From Candidatus Aegiribacteria sp. (lineage in GTDB: Bacteria > Fermentibacterota > Fermentibacteria > Fermentibacterales > JCC-6), in contig JAUVUL010000018.1 of the NCBI GenBank assembly GCA_030600975.1, positions 1-10,511 on the forward strand: 10,511 bases of DNA, read 5' to 3'. Made by a program: the position numbers and the translations under genes. Positions 1 through 5,580 of this stretch are shown piece by piece (the first letter of the stretch is position 1; every line of letters starts with the position of its first letter). The notes beneath the pieces are model-generated. The model had not been told where the DNA came from. It did no database searches and saw only the letters and a list, made by a program, of their open reading frames with translations.

Positions 1-108
1 CAAGCGAAGCACAACAGGATGAATAAGCTCATGGAGGAGCAGAACAATCTGCTCAAGCAGTTTGTTCTGCTCCTCCATGAGCTTATTCATCCTGTTGTGC
101 TTCGCTTG
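1..108. repeat. Near-perfect 47-bp inverted repeat (fold-back) at window start
   Basis: Bases 1-47 are the exact reverse complement of 62-108. Inside, 49-53 (ctgct) pairs with 56-60 (agcag), so nearly the whole 108 bases fold into one hairpin with a two-base loop and a single mismatch. The right arm is genuine rny coding sequence; the left arm makes no sense as a continuation of RNase Y. This pattern is typical of a palindromic contig end or an amplification/assembly chimera and is probably not biological. Confidence 0.9.
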
Positions 109-474
109 CAGCGAGTTTTCCGTTTCGGTCAGAACGGTCTCACGCTTATCGATGGTTTTTTTCTTATCCTGGAGTCTCTCTCTCAGGATTCCGAGACGCT
201 CAGATTCGCTTGAAACCTGGCTCTCCCTCCGGTCCAGGTTTACTCTCCGTTCCTGGAACTTCTCCAGGCTGTCAGCCCTTTCCCTGGAAATGGCGTCTCT
301 GCCCTCAAGAAGGGCTTCGCGCTTTATGGTTTCACCCTCACGTTTCGCATCGGATACTATTCTGTCAGCTTCAACTTCCGCGCCTCTTATTTCCCTGGCT
401 ATAAGTATCTTGTGAAGAATAAACCCCATAACGAATGTAACTGCTGCGACTACAGCAGGTATAACTATGTTCAT
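49..474 (-). CDS. rny: Ribonuclease Y, N-terminal part (truncated by fold-back)
   Basis: RNase Y is a membrane-anchored endoribonuclease that starts mRNA turnover. Only the N-terminus is present. The ATG at 474 is preceded by AGGAG seven bases upstream. Residues 2-25 form one hydrophobic segment (NIVIPAVVAAVTFVMGFIL), followed by a long charged coiled coil containing the family-typical stretch ETIKREALLEGRD, then further heptad-like sequence ending around NKLLEQI. The KH and HD catalytic domains would lie beyond the window. From about position 48 downward the sequence is the reverse complement of 62-108, so the frame continues into apparent nonsense (VLLLHELIHPVV) instead of the expected RNase Y sequence. 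The true gene therefore stops being readable near 48. It is the last gene of the thrS-zapA block on this strand, 142 bp after zapA. The family call rests on membrane segment, coiled coil and the zapA neighbourhood. Confidence 0.85.
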
Positions 475-616
475 TACGAACTCCTGTTCAGGCGCAGGTA
501 TGCATCTATATAAAACGGAGTAAAGATGTGGTCAGTCTGACCGGACCGGAAACACCCCTGCACAGAATGCCGGCACATCCCTGCCGTGTCCTTTTTCGAT
601 CTACCGCGATGTTCTG
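475..616 (-). other. zapA-rny intergenic spacer with small hairpins
   Basis: No ORF here looks real. On the minus strand the spacer can form short stems: CGCGAT/ATCGCG (605-610 with 619-624, spanning the zapA stop), CGGCA/TGCCG around 571-586, and the palindrome at 530-542. No T-tract follows the first stem, so it is not a standard terminator. In proteobacteria 6S RNA lies downstream of zapA, but this spacer is short and I cannot fit a convincing 6S fold to it. Confidence 0.4.
507..535 (-). promoter_or_regulatory. Possible sigma70-type promoter for rny
   Basis: On the minus strand CTGACC (530-535) and TATATA (507-512) are separated by exactly 17 bases. Each box matches four of six consensus bases. 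Transcription would start near 500, giving a leader of about 25 bases to the rny ATG. The -35 box lies within the near-palindrome GGTCAG-T-CTGACC (530-542), which could be an operator or chance. This is pattern-based only. Confidence 0.35.
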
Positions 617-1012
617 TTATCGCGGGATATCGGATGTGCTGTTCTGCTGGATCGCTGAGGCTTCGATCATAGCCGATGAATCGGAATCAGGAGAAGCTGA
701 GGACACTGAGGAATGAGAGGTTTCCGAGAGAGTCTGCTCTATCCGGTCGGCGAGGTGTGTCAGTTCGCTGCTCTGGCTTTCTTCCAGTTCCTCGTACTTC
801 TCTCGCTTCTGATAGAGTTCATCTGCTATATTCAGTGCGGCAAAAATAGCCACCTTGGCTGTGGAGGCCATGGTGGCGTTATCTGTCATCTGCCGCATTT
901 TCAAGTCTACGTAATGAGCGATTTCCGATATGTAGGCAGGTGAACCTGCTCCTCGGATAGTATACTCCCGCCCGAAAATGTTCACGCGGGTTACTTCATT
1001 CCGGTTGCTCAT
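617..1012 (-). CDS. zapA: Cell division protein ZapA
   Basis: ZapA binds FtsZ and cross-links protofilaments in the Z-ring at midcell. The 131-residue product has the characteristic N-terminal domain: VTRVNIFGREYTIRG, a short linker, then YISEIAHYVDLKMRQM and a helix with VAIFAALNIADELY, followed by a coiled coil (about residues 65-95). The last 35 residues are Ser-rich and low complexity (SETSHSSVSSASPDSDSS) and look like a lineage-specific disordered tail, making the protein longer than the usual 100-110 residues. The ATG at 1012 has an AAAAGGA site close upstream. It follows the coiled-coil gene by 13 bases, consistent with one transcript, and precedes rny, a common arrangement. Confidence 0.9.
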   Translation of the reverse strand: MSNRNEVTRVNIFGREYTIRGAGSPAYISEIAHYVDLKMRQMTDNATMASTAKVAIFAALNIADELYQKREKYEELEESQSSELTHLADRIEQTLSETSHSSVSSASPDSDSSAMIEASAIQQNSTSDIPR

Positions 1013-1025
1013 TTATTCCTTTTAC

Positions 1026-1298
1026 TTATTTGCCTTCTATTTCAATACTTTCCAGTTTATCCAGCACTACCGATAACCTTCGCCTGATCTCCTGCCTTTC
1101 CCGCAGGAGTCTTGCGCTGTGTATTCTGAGTATATTGTAACCATCAGAATCCACTGAGTCCACACTGTTCTCCAATCTGGACTCAAGCTCATCTACCCGT
1201 ATCGCCAATTCATCGCGCTGCGTATGTATTGACCTGAACCTGACTATCAGTCTATTTATGGCCTCGGTCAACCTCTCAAGATCTTCCGACTGGGACAC
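1026..1298 (-). CDS. Small coiled-coil protein, possibly a division-associated partner of ZapA
   Basis: This 90-residue, highly charged protein is almost entirely predicted coiled coil: LERLTEAINRLIVRFRSI, then DELAIRVDELESRLENS, a short break with VDSVDSDGYN, and RLLRERQEIRRRLSVVLDKL. It has no signal peptide or membrane segment. The start is GTG at 1298 with GAGAGGGG seven bases upstream; a nearby ATG is out of frame. It lies 17 bases after rplT and 13 bases before zapA, so it is co-transcribed with both. Position and form recall the short coiled-coil genes often found before zapA and functionally ZapB-like proteins, but no specific family was recognised and a role in division is inferred from context only. 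Confidence 0.75.
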   Translation of the reverse strand: MSQSEDLERLTEAINRLIVRFRSIHTQRDELAIRVDELESRLENSVDSVDSDGYNILRIHSARLLRERQEIRRRLSVVLDKLESIEIEGK

Positions 1299-1315
1299 GG
1301 ATCATCCCCTCTCCC

Positions 1316-1669
1316 TCAGAGAGCGGCTTTGGCTGCTTCCACAACCTTCGCAAATGCTTCCGGATTCTTTACGGCAAGTTCCGCCAGTGTCTTTCTGTCG
1401 AGTTCTATGCCCGCGACTCTGATCCCGGCTATGAAATTGCTGTATTTCATTCCATGCTCACGAACAGCAGCATTAATCCGCGTTATCCACAGTGAGCGAA
1501 AATCTCTTTTTCTGTTCCTGCGGTCACGGTACTGGTACTCAAGAGCCTTCTTTCTGGCTTCAGTGGCAACCGTGTACAGTTTCCTTCTTCCGCCAAAATA
1601 CCCTTTGGCCTGCTTCAGTCTCTTCTTATGCTTCTGTTTCCGGGCAACAGCGTTCTTAACTCTACTCAT
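1316..1669 (-). CDS. rplT: 50S ribosomal protein L20
   Basis: L20 binds 23S rRNA early in large-subunit assembly. The 117-residue product is full length for the family. It begins [20 protein letters not shown], followed by [13 protein letters not shown], the conserved [15 protein letters not shown] block and the C-terminal [19 protein letters not shown]. The ATG at 1669 has GGAG seven bases upstream. It lies 16 bases after rpmI in the classic infC-rpmI-rplT order. In model bacteria L20 or a leader RNA represses this operon; no such leader element could be identified here. Confidence 0.97.
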   Translation of the reverse strand: MSRVKNAVARKQKHKKRLKQAKGYFGGRRKLYTVATEARKKALEYQYRDRRNRKRDFRSLWITRINAAVREHGMKYSNFIAGIRVAGIELDRKTLAELAVKNPEAFAKVVEAAKAAL

Positions 1670-1685
1670 TTTTCAACTCCGAATG

Positions 1686-1877
1686 CTAGGGCAGCAGCTT
1701 CTTAAGCCTTTTTGTATCAGGCTTGGATGCTATGCTGCTTTTACGCAGTTTTCTTACTCGTTTTGCGTTCTTCTTTGTCTTTATATGGTCAGCAAAGGGT
1801 CTGTTCATTTTGAACTTCCCTTTTGCCGTTTTACGGAACCGCCGTGCGGCTCCTTTATGTGTTTTCATTTTAGGCAT
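1686..1877 (-). CDS. rpmI: 50S ribosomal protein L35
   Basis: L35 is a small basic large-subunit protein. The 63-residue product has the family signature MPKMKTHKGAARRFRKTAKG at the N-terminus and the basic TKKNAKRVRKLRKS block in the second half. The ATG at 1877 is preceded by an AGGGAG site five bases upstream. That site lies only four bases from the edge of the 158-bp palindromic element at 1893-2050, so the native infC-rpmI spacer has been largely replaced or enlarged. Translation of rpmI may depend on how that RNA folds. Confidence 0.96.
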   Translation of the reverse strand: MPKMKTHKGAARRFRKTAKGKFKMNRPFADHIKTKKNAKRVRKLRKSSIASKPDTKRLKKLLP

Positions 1878-1892
1878 TGGTTCTCCCTGCTA

Positions 1893-2050
1893 AGTGTCGT
1901 GTCAAGTGTCAGATGTGTATTGCGAAGTTATTTGGCGTTCCTGCAAGGCGCGGATGAAGGCGCATAGCAGAGCTATGTAACTGAATCCGTAACACCGCAG
2001 GAGCGTCAAAGGACGAGCAAGACACATCATTTGATGCTTGACATGACACT
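1893..2050. repeat. 158-bp MITE-like imperfect palindrome between infC and rpmI
   Basis: The ends are inverted (AGTGTCGTGTCAAG at the left, AGTGTCATGTCAAG as read inward from 2050). The two halves match along most of their length around a central hairpin CATAGC-AGA-GCTATG (1963-1977). The centre falls within two bases of the midpoint of the outer ends, so the unit is a single symmetrical element of about 158 bp. It codes for no credible protein. Terminal inverted repeats, size and lack of coding fit a miniature inverted-repeat transposable element or large REP-like unit. No clear target duplication is visible. Its right end supplies bases of the infC stop codon (TAG at 2049-2051). Transcribed in operon B, it would form a long hairpin. 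Confidence 0.75.
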
Positions 2051-2573
2051 AGTTTCTCTCTCTCAAAGGCGAGATGATCATAGTCATCTGACGCCCTTCC
2101 ATACATGGTTTTCTTTCAATTTGACCGTATTCCTCAAGATCCTCAGCCAGTTTTTCTAGAAGATCAAGACCCTGATCCTTATAGGATAGCTGACGGCCGC
2201 GAAACACTACAGTTGCTTTTACTTTATGTCTCAATTCAAGGAATTCACGGGCATGCATCATCTTGAAATGATAATCATGTTCTTCGGTATTGGGTCTGAA
2301 TTTTACTTCCTTTAGACCCCCGGTATTCTGGCTTTTCCTTGCTTTTCTTTCTTTTCTTTTCTGACTGTAACGGAACTTCCCATAATCCACTATACTGGCA
2401 ACAGGCGGGTCTGCTCCGGGTGAGATCTCAACGAGGTCAAGTCCTGCTTCCGCAGCCTTGTCAAGTGCTTCCTGTATGCTCAATATCCCGACATGCTCTC
2501 CATTCTCATCAAGTAATCTCACGCGGGGGCTTCGAATTTCCCCATTAACCCTGTTCTGTTCCCTCTTGCTGAT
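2049..2573 (-). CDS. infC: Translation initiation factor IF-3, ATC start codon
   Basis: IF-3 binds the 30S subunit, blocks 50S joining and proofreads start-codon selection. The 174-residue product contains the conserved N-terminal RVNGEIRSPRVRLLDENGEH, the IF3-N motif VEISPGADPPVASIVDYGKF, and the C-terminal domain with KEVKFRPNTEEHDYHFKM, VVFRGRQ and EGRQMTMIISP. The conserved N-terminus extends well upstream of the first GTG (2522). No in-frame ATG, GTG or TTG lies near; an ATC at 2573 sits exactly seven bases after AGGAGG (2581-2586). This matches the rare AUU/AUC start used by infC in other bacteria, through which IF-3 represses its own translation. It begins 16 bases after the thrS stop. 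Its own stop overlaps the palindromic element, so the last few residues (RERN) may be altered. Confidence 0.93.
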   Translation of the reverse strand: MSKREQNRVNGEIRSPRVRLLDENGEHVGILSIQEALDKAAEAGLDLVEISPGADPPVASIVDYGKFRYSQKRKERKARKSQNTGGLKEVKFRPNTEEHDYHFKMMHAREFLELRHKVKATVVFRGRQLSYKDQGLDLLEKLAEDLEEYGQIERKPCMEGRQMTMIISPLRERN

Positions 2574-2586
2574 GAACTGACCTCCT
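2571..2586 (-). promoter_or_regulatory. infC ribosome binding site and non-canonical ATC start
   Basis: AGGAGG (2581-2586, minus strand) is a perfect Shine-Dalgarno, followed by a seven-base spacer and ATC (2571-2573). The strong site compensates for a start codon that IF-3 itself discriminates against, the known autoregulatory logic of infC. Confidence 0.8.
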
Positions 2587-2589
2587 ATT

Positions 2590-4515
2590 TTAGGGTAATT
2601 CCGGTCTTCTGCATCCGACCATGACTATTTCAATCGCTTCATCCAGTTTCATTGAGCCTCTGTCACCTTCAATGTGGATACGCAAAGCAACACTGTCCGA
2701 TTCTACCTCACGCTCACCGATTATGAGCATGAACGGGATCTTGCTGGTTTCCGCCTCTCTAATCCTGTAAGCTACAGTCTCATTTCTGCTGTCTATCGCA
2801 CAACGGATATCCAAACTGGTGAGAATACTCTCAACCTCTTCAGCTTTTTCAAGCTGATACTCCGTAATAGGTAAGATAACAACCTGATGGGGAGCAAGCC
2901 AACCCGGAAGGTTGCCTGCATAGTGCTCTATCAGGTTGCCGATGAACCGTTCAACAGAACCGTAAAGCGCTCTGTGAACCATGAACACCCTGTGTTCCTG
3001 CCCGTCATTACCCACATATGTGAGGTTGAAACGCTGTGGAATGTTAAAGTCAAACTGGATAGTAGGTCCCTGCCAGAATCTGCCCAGCGCGTCTTTCATC
3101 TTTATATCGATCTTGGGACCGTAGAAAACAGCTTCACCAACAACGGACCTGTAAGCCTCGCCCATCTCGTCAAGCGCCTTTGCCAGCGCGAGTTGCACCT
3201 TTCTCCACTCCTCGGGCTTGCCCGCATAGTGACCGGGATCTTCAGGGTCCATAAGCGAAAGCTCGATCCTGTACCCGAAGTTGAAGATATTCAGGAAATA
3301 CAGGGCAAATCTTACGACCTTCTGTATCTCTTCAACTATCTGGTCCTCCGTGCAGAAAATATGACCGTCATCCACTGTGAAACCACGCACCCGCATGAGG
3401 CCGTGAAGGACCCCGCTCTTTTCATACCTGTAGACCATACCAAGCTCGGCAAGACGCATCGGGAGTTCTCTGTATGATCTTTTGCTGTTCTTGTAAATGA
3501 TGATATGGCCGGGGAAGTTCATCGGTTTCAGGGCGTATTCGCCTTTATCTATACTGAGAAAGTACATGTTATCCCTGTAGTAATCGTAATGCCCCGAAGT
3601 CTTCCATAATCCAACCGGAGCTATGTGCGGAGTACTTACAAGCTGATAACCGGCTTTTATATGTGCTTTCTTCCAGTGATTCTCAAGCTCCTCGCGGACA
3701 ATCGTACCTGCCGGCAACCAGTATGTAAGGCCGGGACCACCGTCGCCCCCTATTATGAAAAGCTCCAGTTCCTGCCCCAGCTTTCTGTGATCCCTCTTCT
3801 TCGCCTCCTCAAGCATTGAAAGGTGTTCTTTCAGGTTCGCAGGCGAGTCGAACACGGTTCCATATATCCGAGTGAGCATCTCGTTGTTTTCGTCACCACG
3901 CCAGTAAGCGCCTGCTGTGCTGAGAAGCTCGAAATGCTTTAAGTATCCTGTTGAGGGGACATGGGGACCTCTGCAGAGGTCAACAAATTCTCCATGGCTG
4001 TACACCGAGATGCTCTCTCCTGCATCACGCAGTTCCTCCAGGAGTTCCAGCTTGTATTTCTCACCCTTTTGTTCGAATAACGCAACCGCTTCTTCAAAGC
4101 TCATCTCTTTGCGAATAAAAGGGGTATTTTCCTTAACCTGTTTTTTCATTTCAGCGACAATTTTCTTGAAAACTGAAATGCCGGGAAATTCAGGTATGTT
4201 GAAATCGTAGTAGAATCCGTCCTCGATAGAGGGGCCAATACCCAGTCTGGTACCTGGATAGAGTTTTTGAACAGCACAGGCCATCAGGTGAGAGCAGCTG
4301 TGCCGAAGGGCTTTCTTCCCCTCTTCGTCCCTGAATGTCAGGATCTCGATACTTCCGTCATCGTATAAGGGTTTGGTCAGGTCACACAGCTCACTATTGA
4401 ACCGTACGATCAGCGAGTTCCGGGCGAGTCCCTGGGAAATATCACCTGCAATTTCAAGACCGGTAGTGCCTGCCTCATACTCTTTTGCACTGTTATCAGG
4501 AAATTTAATACGCAT
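2590..4515 (-). CDS. thrS: Threonine--tRNA ligase, zinc-ligand Cys replaced by Phe
   Basis: ThrRS activates threonine and charges tRNA-Thr. The 641-residue product is full length: TGS domain (1-62), editing domain with H72/H76 (RHSCSH) and C181/H185 (DLCRGPH), class II catalytic core with motif 2 (VYRYEKSGVLHGLMRVRGF) and motif 3 near VHRALYGSVERF, then the anticodon-binding domain (VVILPI onward). Start ATG at 4515 has GGAGG eleven bases upstream; the frame stays open upstream but runs into the tRNA gene. In E. coli the catalytic zinc is held by C334, H385 and H511. Here the two His are present (H385, H514), but residue 334 is Phe (TTC at 3514-3516, in KPMNFPGH where MNCPGH is usual). The zinc selects Thr over Val, so this is a notable change or a one-base error. 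Confidence 0.96.
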   Translation of the reverse strand: MRIKFPDNSAKEYEAGTTGLEIAGDISQGLARNSLIVRFNSELCDLTKPLYDDGSIEILTFRDEEGKKALRHSCSHLMACAVQKLYPGTRLGIGPSIEDGFYYDFNIPEFPGISVFKKIVAEMKKQVKENTPFIRKEMSFEEAVALFEQKGEKYKLELLEELRDAGESISVYSHGEFVDLCRGPHVPSTGYLKHFELLSTAGAYWRGDENNEMLTRIYGTVFDSPANLKEHLSMLEEAKKRDHRKLGQELELFIIGGDGGPGLTYWLPAGTIVREELENHWKKAHIKAGYQLVSTPHIAPVGLWKTSGHYDYYRDNMYFLSIDKGEYALKPMNFPGHIIIYKNSKRSYRELPMRLAELGMVYRYEKSGVLHGLMRVRGFTVDDGHIFCTEDQIVEEIQKVVRFALYFLNIFNFGYRIELSLMDPEDPGHYAGKPEEWRKVQLALAKALDEMGEAYRSVVGEAVFYGPKIDIKMKDALGRFWQGPTIQFDFNIPQRFNLTYVGNDGQEHRVFMVHRALYGSVERFIGNLIEHYAGNLPGWLAPHQVVILPITEYQLEKAEEVESILTSLDIRCAIDSRNETVAYRIREAETSKIPFMLIIGEREVESDSVALRIHIEGDRGSMKLDEAIEIVMVGCRRPELP

Positions 4516-4557
4516 AATCCAGACGACCTCCTTCCGGTCATGAATAAACATAAAAAA

Positions 4558-4634
4558 TGGTGGGCGATACTGGACTTGAACCAGTGACCTCTTGCATGTC
4601 AAGCAAGCACTCTAGCCACCTGAGCTAATCGCCC
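4558..4634 (-). tRNA. tRNA-Val (GAC)
   Basis: A complete 77-base cloverleaf: acceptor GGGCGAT/ATCGCCC, D stem GCTC/GAGT, anticodon stem CTTGC/GCAAG with loop TTGACAT, variable AGGTC, T arm ACTGG-TTCAAGT-CCAGT, discriminator A and an encoded CCA. The anticodon GAC reads valine GUC/GUU codons. The 3' end lies 42 bases before thrS on the same strand and the gene sits about 20 bases after a good promoter, so it is likely co-transcribed with thrS and released by tRNA processing. A run of six T follows the CCA directly. Confidence 0.95.
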
Positions 4635-4660
4635 ACCGCACCATCCATTGCGTGGCTCGA

Positions 4661-4689
4661 AGGATAAGTACAAACGGCGTAATCGTCAA
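4661..4689 (-). promoter_or_regulatory. sigma70-type promoter of the tRNA-Val/thrS operon
   Basis: Minus-strand TTGACG (4684-4689) and TATCCT (4661-4666) are separated by 17 bases. Transcription would start near 4654, about 20 bases before the mature tRNA end, and can read through thrS, infC, rpmI, rplT and zapA. No T-box-like leader is visible before thrS. Confidence 0.65.
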
Positions 4690-4732
4690 GGTTCATCCAC
4701 TGTATGCCTGCCCGATCATGCGCACCTGGATT

Positions 4733-4745
4733 GAGGCGATGCCTC
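4733..4745. other. Small inverted repeat in the divergent promoter region
   Basis: GAGGC-GAT-GCCTC lies between the two divergent promoters, about 25 bases upstream of the plus-strand -35 box. It could be an operator or simple chance; nothing else in 4690-4769 was recognised. Confidence 0.25.
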
Positions 4746-4769
4746 TTTCAACGTGCACCGTATGATTAC

Positions 4770-4798
4770 TTGACTTAAGAATACTGATTGAATATAAG
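4770..4798 (+). promoter_or_regulatory. sigma70-type promoter of the secreted-protein gene
   Basis: TTGACT (4770-4775) and TATAAG (4793-4798) are separated by 17 bases, each five of six matches to consensus. Transcription would begin near 4805, about 40 bases before the ATG. This is the strongest promoter by sequence in the window. Confidence 0.75.
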
Positions 4799-4844
4799 TT
4801 GCGACTAACCTAATTCTTGATTAACAATAGAAAAGGATGCTTTT

Positions 4845-5492
4845 ATGAAACTTCTTGCTCTCTGCTTGGTTATTTGTGCTGCATTGTCTTTCGCTGATGG
4901 ATACTCAGAACTTGGCGCCCGGCATACCGCTGGTAGCAGCCCTGTCAGTACTGATGGCATTGCTTTTTCCCAAACATACGTCTTTGCTAATCTTGTTAAT
5001 GGATACAGTGCGAATTCAATGGCTGATGATTTTATACTCGCTGCAAATGCTAGTATTGATACAGTTGTTGTGTGGATGATCTATGTAGGTGCACAACCAA
5101 CTAATATGGACGTTGCTTTTTATCAGGATACCGGTGATTCCAGCCCTGCAACTGCAACATCTGTCTGGAGCGGTACTGCATCAGCTACACACATTGACAC
5201 GGGGGATGACAACTGGGGTTTTGACATCATTGAGACAACTCTGGTTCTTCCTTCTTATCCATCTCTGACCGCTGGCGTGTATTACTGGCTTGAAATAACC
5301 TTAAATTACAATGTTGATTTCTGGCTTGTTCAGAACTGGTCAGTTCTATCACAGTGTTGGGTTTTAAATGGATCAACCTGGACACGATCCGATGATGCTT
5401 ATGGAGAATCAACAGATGCGTTCTTTGATCTGTATGCAGCTCCGGTTGCACTCCAGCGTGAAACATGGGGAAGCATCAAGACCATATTCTAA
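4845..5492 (+). CDS. Secreted beta-rich protein of unknown function with TWGSIKTIF tail
   Basis: The 215-residue product begins with a clear signal peptide (MKLLALCLVICAALSFA, cleavage probably after SFA before DGYSE). The mature part is acidic, rich in Ser, Thr, aromatic and beta-favouring residues, and contains MADDFILAANASIDTVVVWM and TAGVYYWLEI, patterns typical of secreted beta-sandwich (jelly-roll-like) domains. No catalytic motif is visible. The last residues, QRETWGSIKTIF, follow a Pro/Ala linker (YAAPVAL) and resemble a short conserved tail I recall at the ends of secreted proteins in some uncultured phyla; it might serve sorting, but this is recall, not proof. ATG at 4845 with AAAGGA seven bases upstream. 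It is the only plus-strand gene, monocistronic, with an AT-richer look than its neighbours. Its TAA stop touches the REP-like array. Confidence 0.85.
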   Translation: MKLLALCLVICAALSFADGYSELGARHTAGSSPVSTDGIAFSQTYVFANLVNGYSANSMADDFILAANASIDTVVVWMIYVGAQPTNMDVAFYQDTGDSSPATATSVWSGTASATHIDTGDDNWGFDIIETTLVLPSYPSLTAGVYYWLEITLNYNVDFWLVQNWSVLSQCWVLNGSTWTRSDDAYGESTDAFFDLYAAPVALQRETWGSIKTIF

Positions 5493-5580
5493 TAGGGACG
5501 AAGGTAAGGAAATAGGGACGGAGGTAATTAAGAAATCTAATTACCTCCGTCCCTATTTCCCCTATTTCCCGTCCCTATTT
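5491..5580. repeat. REP-like nested palindromic array between convergent genes
   Basis: A perfect 23-bp inverted repeat (5508-5530 and 5538-5560, loop AGAAATC) is nested in an outer pair AATAGGGACG (5491-5500) and CGTCCCTATT (5570-5579). The core unit AATAGGGACG occurs four times, two in each direction. This TAGGGACGGAGGTAATTA type of unit resembles REP sequences associated with REP-associated tyrosine transposases (RAYTs); none is encoded here. It occupies the entire gap between the two convergent genes and touches both stop codons. As RNA it would form a strong hairpin from either side and may act as a bidirectional terminator or 3'-end stabiliser. Confidence 0.8.

Noticed and set aside
62..415. 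Plus-strand open frame across the rny region
   Set aside because: It is the antisense of the RNase Y coiled coil; the minus frame has the ribosome binding site, membrane segment and family motif.
605..624. Hairpin CGCGAT/ATCGCG as a terminator after zapA
   Set aside because: No T-tract follows on the minus strand and the stem overlaps the zapA stop codon.
1909..2106. Open frame across the infC-rpmI spacer
   Set aside because: It runs through the palindromic element and the antisense-free tail of infC in another frame, with no family likeness.
2520..2522. GTG as the infC start
   Set aside because: The conserved IF-3 stretch RVNGEIRSPR lies upstream in the same frame and a perfect Shine-Dalgarno is placed for the ATC at 2573.
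4516..4602. N-terminal extension of thrS to 4602
   Set aside because: It would translate through the tRNA-Val gene and adds sequence absent from ThrRS; ATG 4515 begins the TGS domain.
5491..5580. CRISPR-like repeat
   Set aside because: The repeated units are inverted, very short and have no spacers of regular length; REP-like structure explains them.
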